A DNA stretch of 64,000 bases from Chondromyces crocatus (GTDB taxonomy: Bacteria > Myxococcota_A > Polyangia > Polyangiales > Polyangiaceae), in NCBI RefSeq assembly GCF_001189295.1, contig NZ_CP012159.1, positions 5,782,525 through 5,846,524 on the forward strand. The letters run 5' to 3'. Each line of letters begins with the position of its first letter. Position 1 is the first letter of the stretch. Of the stretch, positions 17,021 through 26,400 are shown in pieces. The translations under genes and the position numbers were made by a program. The notes beneath the pieces are model-generated. The model was not told the origin of the DNA. It searched no databases and saw nothing but the letters and a program-made list of their open reading frames with translations.

Positions 17021-18357
17021 CCGGGAACGCCTCGACGCAGGAGCTGATCGTCAAGCTGCTGCGCAACCTCGGGAGCCGCAAGGAGGTCGAGCAGTACCTC
17101 AAGCAGTTCTCCAGCGTGGAGTCGCGCAAGTTCGCGGTGATCAAGGTCGGCGGCGGCATCATCGCCGAGGATCTCGACGCGCTGGTCTCGTCGTTGACCT
17201 TCCTGTCGAAGGTGGGCCTGACGCCGGTGGTGGTGCACGGGGCGGGGCCTCAGCTCACCGAGGCGCTCAAGCAAGCGGGCCTCGGCGCGACGACGGAGGA
17301 AGACGAGCCGAAGAAGACCTCGCCGAAGGCGCTGGAGATCGTGCGCCGCGTCTTCCGGACGGAGAACCTGCGCCTCGTGGACGCCCTGGAGGCGATGGGG
17401 ACGCGCGCGCGGCCGATCATCAGCGGGGTCTTCGAGGCGGAGCTGGTCGACAAGAGGGCCTACGGGCTCGTCGGGCGGGTGACCCGGGTCCATGGCGAGG
17501 CGATCGACTCCTCGCTGCGCGCGGGGCACCTGCCGATCATCGGGAGCCTGGGCGAGACGCCCGCAGGGCAGATCCTCAACCTGCCCACCGACGAGACCAC
17601 ACGAGAACTGGCGGCGTTCCTGGAGCCGTTCAAGATCGTGATCCTCTCGCGCAAGGGCGGCTTCTTCGACGAGTACGGCGATCTCATCCCCGGCGTGAAC
17701 CTGGAGGAGGACTACGCGCCGCTCCAGGCCGAGGCGTGGGTACCGCGGCTCATGCGCGTCCGGCTCGACGAGGCGAAGGCGCTCCTGGAGCGGCTGCCGA
17801 GGACGTCGAGCGTGTCGATCACCTCGCCCGATCAGCTCGCCAAGGAGCTGTTCACCCATAAGGGCTCGGGGACGTTGATCCGGCGCGGTGAACGGATCGT
17901 CCGGCACGACACGATCGACACGGTCGACAAGGACCGCCTCTCGGACCTGCTGGAGTCGAGCTTCGGGCGGCGGCCCGTGATGGACTACTTCAAGGTGAAG
18001 CCCTTCTTCCGGATCTACCTGTCCGACAGCTACCGGGCTGGCGCGATCCTGACCACGGAGAGCGGGGTGCCCTACCTCGACAAGTTCGCGGTGACGGCGG
18101 AGGCGCAAGGGGAAGGGATCGGCGGGTCGCTGTGGCTGCGGATGGCGCGCGAGAACCCGAAGCTGTTCTGGCGTGCGCGCATCGACAACGAGGTGAACCC
18201 TTGGTACTTCCAGCGCGCCGACGGCTCGTACTCGAACGAGAAATGGACGGTGTTCTGGTACGGCATCTCCGACTTCGACGAGATCCGGGCCTGCGTGGAG
18301 CGGGCCCTGTCGATGCCGGCGACGCTGAAGGAGCACAGCATCGGGGTCGTCCCCTGA
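17017..18357 (+). CDS. argB: Bifunctional N-acetylglutamate kinase / N-acetylglutamate synthase
   Basis: Encodes 446 residues, too long for a lone kinase. The N-terminal amino-acid-kinase domain (about 1-290) has KVGGGIIAEDLDAL, VVVHGAGPQLTEALKQAG, FEAELVDKRAYGLVGRVT and LPIIGSLGETPAGQILN. The C-terminal part (about 300-446) is the vertebrate-type acetyltransferase domain with FKVKPFFRIYLSD and GEGIGGSLWLRM. This fusion is known from Xanthomonas and relatives. One protein therefore supplies the first two pathway steps, so no separate argA or argJ is needed. The GTG start overlaps the preceding stop. Confidence 0.92.
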   Translation: MTGNASTQELIVKLLRNLGSRKEVEQYLKQFSSVESRKFAVIKVGGGIIAEDLDALVSSLTFLSKVGLTPVVVHGAGPQLTEALKQAGLGATTEEDEPKKTSPKALEIVRRVFRTENLRLVDALEAMGTRARPIISGVFEAELVDKRAYGLVGRVTRVHGEAIDSSLRAGHLPIIGSLGETPAGQILNLPTDETTRELAAFLEPFKIVILSRKGGFFDEYGDLIPGVNLEEDYAPLQAEAWVPRLMRVRLDEAKALLERLPRTSSVSITSPDQLAKELFTHKGSGTLIRRGERIVRHDTIDTVDKDRLSDLLESSFGRRPVMDYFKVKPFFRIYLSDSYRAGAILTTESGVPYLDKFAVTAEAQGEGIGGSLWLRMARENPKLFWRARIDNEVNPWYFQRADGSYSNEKWTVFWYGISDFDEIRACVERALSMPATLKEHSIGVVP

Positions 18358-18381
18358 GGGGCGGCTGAAGGAGAGACGCGG

Positions 18382-19356
18382 GTGGCGCTCACGGGCGGAG
18401 CAGATCGGATCGGCGTGGGCCTCGTGGGGGCGCGCGGCTACACCGGGGCGGAGCTGGTGCGGCTCCTGGAGGCGCACCCGCGCTTCCACCTGGCGTTCGC
18501 GTCGTCACGGCAAGGAAAGGGAAAGCCGCTCTCCTCGCTGTGCGAGGGAGCGGAGACGGCGCTCCTGGTCGAGGAGCTGGGCCCCGCTGACGTGGCAGCG
18601 CGCGGGAGCGCTGGCGTCGCCGCGGTGATCCTGGCCATGCCGAACGGGCAAGCCGCCGCGTACGTGGAGGCGATCGAGGGCGCCGGCGCCGAGGCGATCG
18701 TGGTCGATCTCTCGGCGGACCACCGCTTCGACGCGCGCTGGGCGTACGGCCTGCCGGAGCTCGGGCGCGCGAAGCTCGGCGCGGCGCGTCGGATCGCGAA
18801 CCCGGGATGCTACGCGACCGGCGCCCAGCTCGGGATCGCCCCAGCGCGAGGCCTCCTTTCAGGGCCGCCGCACGTGTTCGGGGTGTCGGGGTACAGCGGG
18901 GCGGGGACGACCCCCTCGGACAAGAACGATCCCGAGAAGCTGCGCGACAACCTGATGCCGTACGCGCTGACCGGTCACATCCACGAGCGAGAGATCGCGC
19001 ACGGCCTGGGGATCGAGGTGTTCTTCACGCCCCACGTGGCCCCGTTCTTCCGCGGGATCACGCTGACGATCTCGATGCCACTCGCCGCGCCCGTATCGGT
19101 CGAGGCGCTGCGCGCGCTGTACCTGGAGGCCTACGCCGCCGAGCCGCTCGTCCAGGTGCAAGACGAGATCCCGCTGGTGCGTGACGCGGCGGGTCGCCAC
19201 GGGGTCACGATCGGGGGCATCACCGTCGACGCGGCAGGGCGGCGCGCGGTGGTGGTGGTCACGCTCGACAACCTGTTGAAAGGGGCTGCGACGCAGGCGT
19301 TGCAGAACCTGAACCTGGCCTGTTCACTGCCCGAGCTGCTGGGGGTGCCCTCGTGA
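18382..19356 (+). CDS. argC: N-acetyl-gamma-glutamyl-phosphate reductase
   Basis: Encodes 324 residues, NADPH-dependent reduction of acetylglutamyl phosphate. The N-terminal nucleotide loop is GLVGARGYTGAEL (13-25), the catalytic cysteine is Cys143 in NPGCYAT, and the substrate segment is SGYSGAGTTPSDKN. A GTG start follows GAAGGAGAG at a good distance. Its stop overlaps argH (GTGA at 19353-19356). Normal length for the family. Confidence 0.95.
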   Translation: MALTGGADRIGVGLVGARGYTGAELVRLLEAHPRFHLAFASSRQGKGKPLSSLCEGAETALLVEELGPADVAARGSAGVAAVILAMPNGQAAAYVEAIEGAGAEAIVVDLSADHRFDARWAYGLPELGRAKLGAARRIANPGCYATGAQLGIAPARGLLSGPPHVFGVSGYSGAGTTPSDKNDPEKLRDNLMPYALTGHIHEREIAHGLGIEVFFTPHVAPFFRGITLTISMPLAAPVSVEALRALYLEAYAAEPLVQVQDEIPLVRDAAGRHGVTIGGITVDAAGRRAVVVVTLDNLLKGAATQALQNLNLACSLPELLGVPS

Positions 19357-20654
19357 CACGACCGATCTGGGACAAGGGAGGCGCGGCCGTCGACGAGGCC
19401 GTGCAGCGCTTCTGCGCCGCCGACGACGTGGTGCTCGACCGCGAGCTGTTCCCCTTCGACGTGCGCGCCTCCGTGGCGCACGTGAACGGGCTCGCCCGGA
19501 TCGGCGTGCTCTCGGAGGAGGAGCGGGTCGCCCTGGTCCGTGAACTCGGCCAGATCGGAGAGGCGTTCGCCGAAGGCCGCTTCGTGCTGGATGCGCGCTT
19601 CGAGGATGGTCACTCCGCGATCGAGCACCTGCTCGGCGAGCGGCTGGGTGACGTGGGGCGCAAGGTCCACACGGGGCGCAGCCGCAACGATCAGGTGCTG
19701 GTGGCAGCGCGCCTGTGGCTGAAGGAGCGCCTCGGCGCGCTCGGGGCACTGTGCCTCGACGCTGCCGGCGTGTGCCTCGACCGCGCGACGACAGGAGAGC
19801 GGGTCCCCATGCCCGGCTACACCCACCTGCAACGCGCCGTACCCAGCTCGCTGGGGGCGTTCTTCGCAGGCCACGCCGAGGCGTTCCTCGACGACGCCGA
19901 GACCGCGCGCGCCGCCCGTGCGCGGGTGGATCAAAGCCCGCTGGGAACGGCAGCAGGCTACGGCGTGAACCTGCCCCTCGATCGCACCGGCGTCGCCGCA
20001 GAGCTGGGCTTCTCGCGCGTGCAGGTATCACCGATCTACGCGCAGAACAGCCGGGGCAAGCTGGAGCTGCTCGGCCTCACCGCACTGCACCAGGCGACGC
20101 TCGACGTGCGGCGCCTCGCCTGGGACCTGTCGCTGTTCTCGACCGCCGAGTTCGCCTTCGCGCGGCTGCCAGAGGCCTACACCACCGGCAGCTCGATCAT
20201 GCCGAACAAGCGCAACCCCGACGTGGTCGAGCTGCTGCGCACCCTGCCGGCCGCGGTGGAGGGGGCGATGGCCGAGCTGTCGGCGACGCTGTCGTTGCCG
20301 AGCGGCTACCACCGCGATCTCCAGGCGACGAAGGGGCCGGTGCTGCGGGCCTTCGGGCGTGCGCTGGACGGCCTCGCCCTGGTGCCCGCCTTGCTGGAGC
20401 GGGTCACCTTCGACGAGGCGCGCATGCGCGCCGCGATCGACCCGACGATGTACGCGACCGATCGCGCGGTGGAGCTCGCGGCCTCCGGGACGCCGTTCCG
20501 TGACGCCTACCGGCAAGCCGCTGCCGAGATGGCCGGGCTCGCCGGCAGGTCGCCGGAGCAGAGCTTGTCGGCGCGCGTCTCCCCGGGAGGGATGGGCGCG
20601 CTGGGGCTCGAACAGCTCACGGCGCGCCTCGCCGCACTGCGCGCCAGCTCCTGA
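19353..20654 (+). CDS. argH: Argininosuccinate lyase
   Basis: Encodes 433 residues, last step of the pathway (argininosuccinate to arginine and fumarate). The fumarase/aspartase superfamily signature GSSIMPNKRNPD begins at residue 279, and HTGRSRNDQV and PGYTHLQRAVP are also intact. The GTG start overlaps the argC stop. It is the last gene of the operon; a hairpin at 20668-20704 follows, then the 31-bp repeat array. Confidence 0.95.
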   Translation: MTRPIWDKGGAAVDEAVQRFCAADDVVLDRELFPFDVRASVAHVNGLARIGVLSEEERVALVRELGQIGEAFAEGRFVLDARFEDGHSAIEHLLGERLGDVGRKVHTGRSRNDQVLVAARLWLKERLGALGALCLDAAGVCLDRATTGERVPMPGYTHLQRAVPSSLGAFFAGHAEAFLDDAETARAARARVDQSPLGTAAGYGVNLPLDRTGVAAELGFSRVQVSPIYAQNSRGKLELLGLTALHQATLDVRRLAWDLSLFSTAEFAFARLPEAYTTGSSIMPNKRNPDVVELLRTLPAAVEGAMAELSATLSLPSGYHRDLQATKGPVLRAFGRALDGLALVPALLERVTFDEARMRAAIDPTMYATDRAVELAASGTPFRDAYRQAAAEMAGLAGRSPEQSLSARVSPGGMGALGLEQLTARLAALRASS

Positions 20655-20667
20655 GCCACTTCCGGAG

Positions 20668-20704
20668 CAGAGGCGCCTCCACGGGTCTTCCAGGGGCGCC
20701 TCTG
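20668..20704. terminator. Hairpin after the arginine operon
   Basis: CAGAGGCGCC (20668-20677) pairs perfectly with GGCGCCTCTG (20695-20704) across a 17-base loop, starting 13 bp after the argH stop. No U-tract follows, common in high-GC genomes. Likely the operon's 3' end. Confidence 0.55.
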
Positions 20705-20763
20705 AATCAGGACCTCCCGATACTCCGTCGGGACTGAAACAGACCATGACGTAAGGGCGGTGA

Positions 20764-21148
20764 CCTGGACCCACCGGACGCGTGCCGGGGAACCTCTGGA
20801 CCCACCGGACGCGTGCCGGGGAACCTCTGGACCCACCAGACGCGTGTCGGGGAACCTCTGGACCCACCAGACGCGTGTCGGGGAACCTCCGGGAGGTTCA
20901 AACGCGTGTCGGGGAACCTCCGGGAGGTTCAAACGCGTGTCGGGGAACCTCCGGGAGGTTCAAACGCGTGTCGGGGAACCTCCGGGAGGTTCAAACGCGT
21001 GTCGGGGAACCTCCGGGAGGTTCAGACGCGTGTCGGGGAACCTCCGGGAGGTTCAAACGCGTGTCGGGGAACCTCCGGGAGGTTCAAACGCGTGTCGGGG
21101 AACCTCTGGGAGGTTCAGACGCGTGTGGGCGCTCACCTGGACCCACCA
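20764..21148. repeat. 31-bp tandem repeat array with two unit types, eleven units
   Basis: Eleven head-to-tail units start at 20777, 20808, 20839, 20870, 20901, 20932, 20963, 20994, 21025, 21056 and 21087; a degenerate twelfth starts at 21118. All share an ACGCGTGYCGGGGAACCT-like first half. Units 1-3 end in CTGGACCCACC plus two bases. Units 4-11 end CCGGGAGGTTCAA-like, creating the palindrome GAACCTCCGGGAGGTTC (8+1+8; TCTGGG in the last). The array is flanked on both sides by CCTGGACCCACC. Because 31 is not a multiple of three, all three plus-strand frames stay open with a 31-residue period, but nothing suggests translation. Confidence 0.95.
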
Positions 21149-21276
21149 GGCTGCCGTTCGGGGGTTGCTCGATGAGCCGTGCCGGGCGGTCGCCGCCCAG
21201 GCATCACCGAGAGACGTCCTCCTCGCCGAGGCCGAGCCGGCCCTTCTCGCTGACTGCGGGCTCGATCGCTCGGTGA

Positions 21277-22035
21277 TCAGCGCTGCGCGGCCGCGGCCCA
21301 GGCGTCGCCGATGAACTTCATCATCGCGGGATCCATGTGGTTCTTCTCGGCGACCGATGGCTCGTTCTCGTACATCTTCTGGAGCGAGGCGCGGATGCCC
21401 GGATCGCCGCCCGTGAAGCGCTCGATCAGCTCCTTCCAGCGCGCAGCGAGCTTCTGCACCTCGGGGTGCGCCGGCTCGGTCCCTTTCTCCATCTCCGCAC
21501 GCACGGCGGCGATGAGCTTCGGCCACTCGGCCTCGGTCTCACGGATGACGTCGTCACCGAGCGCTTCGCGGCGCGCGGCGAGCTTCTGGAGCTGCTCTTC
21601 GGAGTAGTACTTCTCGAACATGATCATCGCCTCCATCGTCTTCAACAGGTCGTCGGGGGATACGGCTTCCTGCCGCTCCAGGGCCGTCGCGAGGCTTTCG
21701 AGCCGCACGGCGAGCCGCGAGAGGTGCTGGATCCGATCGCGCACGCGCACGAGGTGATCTGCGACGACCTGGGCGGCCGAGGTGCCTCGCCGCTTCAAGG
21801 TGTCGCCGATCTCCTCGAGCGAGAGCCCGAGCTGCCGCAGTGACAGGATCTGCTGCAAGCGCAGGAGATCCTCCGGCCCGTAGAGCCGGTGACCCGCCCG
21901 AGAGCGGTGGGATGGAGAGAACAGGCCAATCTCGTCGTAGTGGTGGAGCGTGCGGACCGAGATGCCGGTGCGCTTCGCCAGCTCGCCCACCTTCCATCGG
22001 CGCAGGTCGCTTTCCTGTCGTTCCCGGGTGGTCAT
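21277..22035 (-). CDS. MerR-family regulator with TipA-like effector domain
   Basis: Encodes 252 residues. The N-terminal winged helix (about 13-80) has WKVGELAKRTGISVRTLHHY and GHRLYGPEDLLRLQQI, followed by a coiled-coil linker. The C-terminal half (about 130-250) has YYSEEQLQKLAARRE, W-x-KLIAAVRAEM and a terminal MYENEPS...KFIGDAW, as in TipAS-type drug-sensing domains. Such proteins twist an over-long promoter spacer and often regulate themselves. A matching operator lies just upstream (22049-22079). The ATG at 22035 was preferred to a GTG two codons earlier. Confidence 0.88.
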   Translation of the reverse strand: MTTRERQESDLRRWKVGELAKRTGISVRTLHHYDEIGLFSPSHRSRAGHRLYGPEDLLRLQQILSLRQLGLSLEEIGDTLKRRGTSAAQVVADHLVRVRDRIQHLSRLAVRLESLATALERQEAVSPDDLLKTMEAMIMFEKYYSEEQLQKLAARREALGDDVIRETEAEWPKLIAAVRAEMEKGTEPAHPEVQKLAARWKELIERFTGGDPGIRASLQKMYENEPSVAEKNHMDPAMMKFIGDAWAAAAQR

Positions 22036-22048
22036 CGTCACACGAGGG

Positions 22049-22079
22049 AGGCTAGGACCTCACGTAACGTGAGGATCAA
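22049..22079 (-). promoter_or_regulatory. MerR-type promoter/operator of the regulator gene
   Basis: Reading the minus strand, TTGATC (22079-22074) and TAGCCT (22054-22049) are separated by 19 bp, the over-long spacing typical of MerR-controlled promoters. The spacer contains most of the perfect dyad CCTCACGT-T-ACGTGAGG (22058-22074). It lies 14-44 bp upstream of the MerR-family ATG, so autoregulation is very likely. Confidence 0.7.
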
Positions 22080-22192
22080 GGGGGGGAGCACGCGAAAAAG
22101 ATGCGGTTCCGACGTCGTCTGAGCGTGTTGACCCTCATCGGGTGATGGTGGCCGAGTGGCTCACATCGTGTTCAATCATCGCTGGTGTCGCA

Positions 22193-22230
22193 GTGGTGAA
22201 TGGGTCCCCCAGGGTGGTGAATGATTCACC
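22193..22230. promoter_or_regulatory. Direct repeat and dyad upstream of the M23 peptidase gene
   Basis: GTGGTGAATG occurs at 22193-22202 and 22214-22223, exactly 21 bp (two helical turns) apart. The second copy is part of the perfect dyad GGTGAAT-G-ATTCACC (22216-22230). It sits 150-190 bp upstream of the peptidase start, in the 344-bp gap between the divergent MerR and peptidase genes. It looks like an operator; the regulator is unknown. Confidence 0.4.
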
Positions 22231-22379
22231 TGGTACCTACGATGCCCGTCGCGTGTCCTCGTGGTGGGCGACACGCTCGGTGCGAGTAAAAATCCGCACG
22301 GATTGAGGCTGGAAACGCACTTCGGTGGTCTCGCTCTCTTTGCATCGAGACGGCACGAACACTGCACTGTTCGTTGAAC

Positions 22380-23294
22380 ATGCAAATGAGCCGCATCGTG
22401 ATCTCGAAGTGGAGTCTGCTTTCGATGGTGATGGCCTGCGCCGTGGCGCAGGTGGGATGTGTCGCGGAGATGGTCGACGAGTCCGATCCGGCTGGCGCGC
22501 TGGGTGACGAGGAGTGGAGCGACGACGGGCCGCCTCCGGGCGAGGAGGCGGCGGACGCGGACGAGGAGGAGCTCGTCGAGACCTCGAGCGCTGCGCTGGC
22601 GCCCGCGTTCCAGCTTCCGTTCCCCTGCAACCAGGTGTGGGCCGGTCAGACGCGGTCGAACCACAGCCCGGTCAACTCGATCGACTTCAACCGCGCCGAT
22701 GATCTCGGCGATCCGGTCGTCGCGGCGGCCGCGGGTACGGTCACCCGCGTCGCGAACGAGGGGAGCACGAGCTACGGCCGCTGGGTCGAGATCGATCACG
22801 GCGGTGGTTACCGCACGCGCTACGCGCACCTGCAGACGCAGACGGTGTCGGTGGGTCAGCAGGTGGCCATGGGCAGGAAGATCGGCACCGTCGGGAGCAC
22901 GGGCGGCTCGACGGGACCGCACCTCCATTACGAGGTGCGGCTCAACGGCACGGCCATCAAGCCCGTGTTCAACGGCGCGACGGCGCTCTTCTACGGCACC
23001 AAGAACTACACCAGCAAGAACAGCTGCTCCAGCGGTGGGAGCAGCTCGATCACCGGGACGGTGAGCACCAGCGGCATCAACCTCACGGTGCGCGCCGCGG
23101 CGAGCACGAGCAGCGCTGCCGTGGGGTCGCTGGCGAACGGCACCAAGGTGACGATCACCTGCCAGAAGCAGGGGACGTCGGTGACGGGGACTTACGGCAC
23201 CTCGTCGCTCTGGAACTACATCGGGACGGGGTACGTGGCGGATGCGTACGTCTACACCGGCTCGAACAGCCAGATCCTCCCGACCTGCAACTGA
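22380..23294 (+). CDS. Secreted M23 metallopeptidase with C-terminal SH3-like domain
   Basis: Encodes 304 residues. The signal peptide ends ACAVAQVGC (lipoprotein-like), followed by an acidic Asp/Glu-rich propeptide-like stretch (30-75). The M23/lysostaphin-type domain shows the zinc site: His95 and Asp102 in NHSPVNSIDF, and His181/His183 in GPHLHYEV. A Ser/Thr-rich linker leads to a bacterial SH3 domain (about 218-300). These enzymes cut peptidoglycan cross-bridges or prey cell walls. ATGs at 22380 and 22386 are both possible. It ends at a hairpin shared with the convergent esterase gene. Confidence 0.88.
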   Translation: MQMSRIVISKWSLLSMVMACAVAQVGCVAEMVDESDPAGALGDEEWSDDGPPPGEEAADADEEELVETSSAALAPAFQLPFPCNQVWAGQTRSNHSPVNSIDFNRADDLGDPVVAAAAGTVTRVANEGSTSYGRWVEIDHGGGYRTRYAHLQTQTVSVGQQVAMGRKIGTVGSTGGSTGPHLHYEVRLNGTAIKPVFNGATALFYGTKNYTSKNSCSSGGSSSITGTVSTSGINLTVRAAASTSSAAVGSLANGTKVTITCQKQGTSVTGTYGTSSLWNYIGTGYVADAYVYTGSNSQILPTCN

Positions 23295-23390
23295 GCGCGG
23301 TTTCAGCGTCCCCGAGCGCTGAGCGACGTTTCGAGCCCTCGATCTCCCGTCACTGCAGCGACGAGGATCGGGGGCTCGGTCGTCCATCGA

Positions 23391-23414
23391 GAGGGCGCTC
23401 GTCGAAGCGCCCTC
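23391..23414. terminator. Bidirectional terminator hairpin
   Basis: GAGGGCGCT (23391-23399) and AGCGCCCTC (23406-23414) form a perfect 9-bp stem with a CGTCGA loop between the convergent peptidase and esterase genes, 6 bp from the stop of the latter. Confidence 0.65.
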
Positions 23415-23420
23415 GGCCGA

Positions 23421-26400
23421 TCACTCGGCCCAGTTCACTTCCGTCTCGCCGAGGGTGCGGAAGCGCTGGTCGACGTGATCCATCAGCTCCAGCATCCACT
23501 GCTCCATCTGCGGGCCCTGCTCGCGGACGCTGTCGCCGTAGAACGTGCCCTGGAGGCATTCGGCCTTGCCGGCTGCGTTCTCTCGGCAGCGGCCGTCGAC
23601 GTAGACGACGATGGCCTTGGGGAGGCGTGACCGGGTGCTGGCCTGACCGTCGTTCATGAGGGCCTGGAGGATGAGGCCCGCGGCGGCGAGATCCTGCGGC
23701 TCCTGGCCGTAGCCGTGCATGAGGTAGATGACCGGGTAACGACGGGTCTGGAGATCCGCGTGGCCGTATCCCGGGGGGAGGTTGACGGCGACGGGGCCCA
23801 TGCGGCCGAAGGTCGAGGTGAAGTCGAAGATGCAGGTGCCGTTGATCTCGCAGCGCTCGAGGTTCTCGGCGGGCTTGTCCGTGCTCTTCTCGACGAGGCG
23901 GCGCAGCTCGGGCTCGGGCCAGCGGGAGCCGGCGAAGTAGAGGGCAGCCTGGAGGCGCGCGAGGATCTCGGACGCGGTGCCCACGTGCTGGCCGCTGCCG
24001 TTCTCGATGTCGGCGGACGTGGGATCGGCCTTGCCGTAGCGCTGGAGGACGACGCCCTGGAGGTCCTCCCAGATGGTGTGACCGCCCATGTACTGCTCCG
24101 GGGTGCTGCCGTTGAGGCCAGGAGCGGCGCCGAAGTCGGTCAGGTAGGTGACGTCACGGCCGCGCGCGGCGAAGGCGCCCGTCAGGTGCTGGGCGTCGAC
24201 CATGAAGTTGAAGAGGTCGCGGGTGCCGCCGTCGGTCCAGAGATCGATCCGGGAGAGCGCGACGTCGTCGAGGTCGCCGCCCGGGATGTCCTTGGACCAG
24301 CGGCGGACGATGCTGTGGGGGTCGACGTCCCAGACGCGCTGGAGGCCACGGGAGACGGTGAACCGTCCGTCGCCTTCGCCGACGTCGTAGCCGTCGCCCG
24401 GGGTCTTCCAGCCGCCAGGGGGCTGCTGCGGGGTGCCGGCGACGCCGTCGAGGCCGACGTCCTGGTAGGGCTCACCGAGCTGGTAGCGGTGGTCGCCCTC
24501 GGTGCCCGTGGGGTTGTACTGGGCGTTGTAGTCGTCGCCCGCGGGGTCCTCGTTGACGCCAGGGATGTAGCCGGGCTCCAGGTGGCTGGGGAGGCCGTCG
24601 ACGCCGGTGTCCTCGAAGGGCTCGCGGCCGGCGCGGATGAGGGGCTCCAGCTCGTCGCGGACGCCGTTGCCGTTGTAGTCGACGGCGAGGGCGAGTTCGA
24701 GCGGGAAGCCGTTGCCGTCCGGGGTCCAGGTGTTGGCGAACGGGGTGAGGGACTGGTTCTGCGGGGAGCCGTCGCACACGGTGATGACGGGGAAGGTGCC
24801 GTCGGGGTTGTACTCGTCGTCGTAGTAGCCCTGGAGCGTGAGCGTGTGGGCGCAGCGTTCGGCAGGGCAGCGCTGCTTGAGCTGCTCCTGCTGCGGCTTG
24901 TTGGGGTGATCGTCGAGCGGGTCGACCCACACGCCACACTGGCCGCTGTCGCCGACGACGCTGGGGTGATCCGGGGGGACGCCCGCCGGGAGATTGTCCG
25001 CGCCGTCGGCGAAGTTGTCGCCGTTCGGGTTGCCGAACATGAGCGCGAGGTCGCGGAAGATCTGGACGTAGGAGGTGCGGTTGAAGCTGCCGCCGTTGCC
25101 CTCGCGGGGGTACTCGTACCACCAGCGGTTGAAGGTGGAGGGGTGCTCGTACGGGTCCTTCGGGGTGGGCATGAGCGCGCAGTGGCCCGGGCTGACGCCC
25201 TGGGGGCCGATGCAGGTCTCGCCCGGTGCGCAGTCGGTGCTGGTGCTGCACGCGTCGGCGGTGAGCTGGATGTCTTCGAGCACGGTGCCCGGGGCGATGG
25301 AGCGGAAGCCGCCGAGGTGGTTCTGCTCGATGTGGTGGAGGAGCCAGGTCCAGTCGACCGGGCCTCCGAGGGGGGCGACGACGTCGAAGAGGTGGTGGTT
25401 GCGGAGGCCCACCATCGCCGAGCCGCCGCCGCCCATGGAGATGCCCATCACGGCGCGGTGGGTGAGGCGGCGCTTGCGCGTGGTGAGGCCGCCGTCGGCG
25501 CGGACGATGGCCTGGTAGGTGCCGAGGCGCGGGGCCTTGAAGGTGAGGGCCCACTGGCCGTCGACGCGCTCGATGCGGGGATCGGCGACGGGGACGGGGC
25601 GCGGGGTCGGAAACTGCGGGCTGGAGTAGGCGAGGCGGATGTGACGGAGGCGGGCCTTCGCCGGGAGGAGCGCGGGGTTGAGGGGGACCGAGAGCGGGAT
25701 CTCGCGCTGGAGCGCGGTGTCGTCCGGGGAGAAGGCGACGGCAGGGCCCAGGGGGAGGTGACCGGGGACGTCGAGATCGCCGACGCAGGCGAGCTTGGCG
25801 GGGAAGGGGGCGACGCTCCAGATGAAGCTGCCGCTGTTGGGTCGATCGGCGCCCTGGGGGAGATGGATGGTGGCGCCAGCGAGGCCGCCCTGGCCGCGGA
25901 GGGTGTCACCCGCGGCGAGCAAGGGGGTGGCCGCGTCGCCTGTGCATGCTGCGCGTTCGCCGCCGAGGACGGCGACCGTGAGGTCGGCCGTGGCGTCCGT
26001 GCCGTCGCCGCGGGGGACGACGGCGGTGATGGTCGACTCGCCGATCGCTCCTGCGCGGATCACGAGGGGGACGACGGCCTGGTGGAGGTTGAAGGCGCCC
26101 GCGGCGGGGGCCGCGGCGACGTCGCCGTCGGAGGTCTGGAACTGGACGGGCGTGGCGACGCAGACGTCGGGATCCATGACGACGTTGACGGTGCGCTCGC
26201 ACGGCGCGCCCGAGGGATCTCCGCACGGGGTGAGGGCGACGAGGGGGGGCTCGAAGCGGAGGCGAATGGCCGACGAGGCCGGGGTGACGCAGATCTCGCC
26301 CGGGGCGAGCTTCGGGCCTTCGGGGTCGTCGACGACGGGGGGATCGCTCGGAAAGAGAGAGGAGCACGCGGGGGCGGTGAGGCCGACGACGAGGGCCGTG

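Noticed and set aside
20764-21148. CRISPR-like array
   Set aside because: The units abut without unique spacers, the period is an exact 31 bp throughout, and no cas gene is present.
20760-21314. Open frames of 120-184 codons across the 31-bp repeats
   Set aside because: They are open only because the repeat lacks stops; all three frames show the same 31-residue period and none has a ribosome site.
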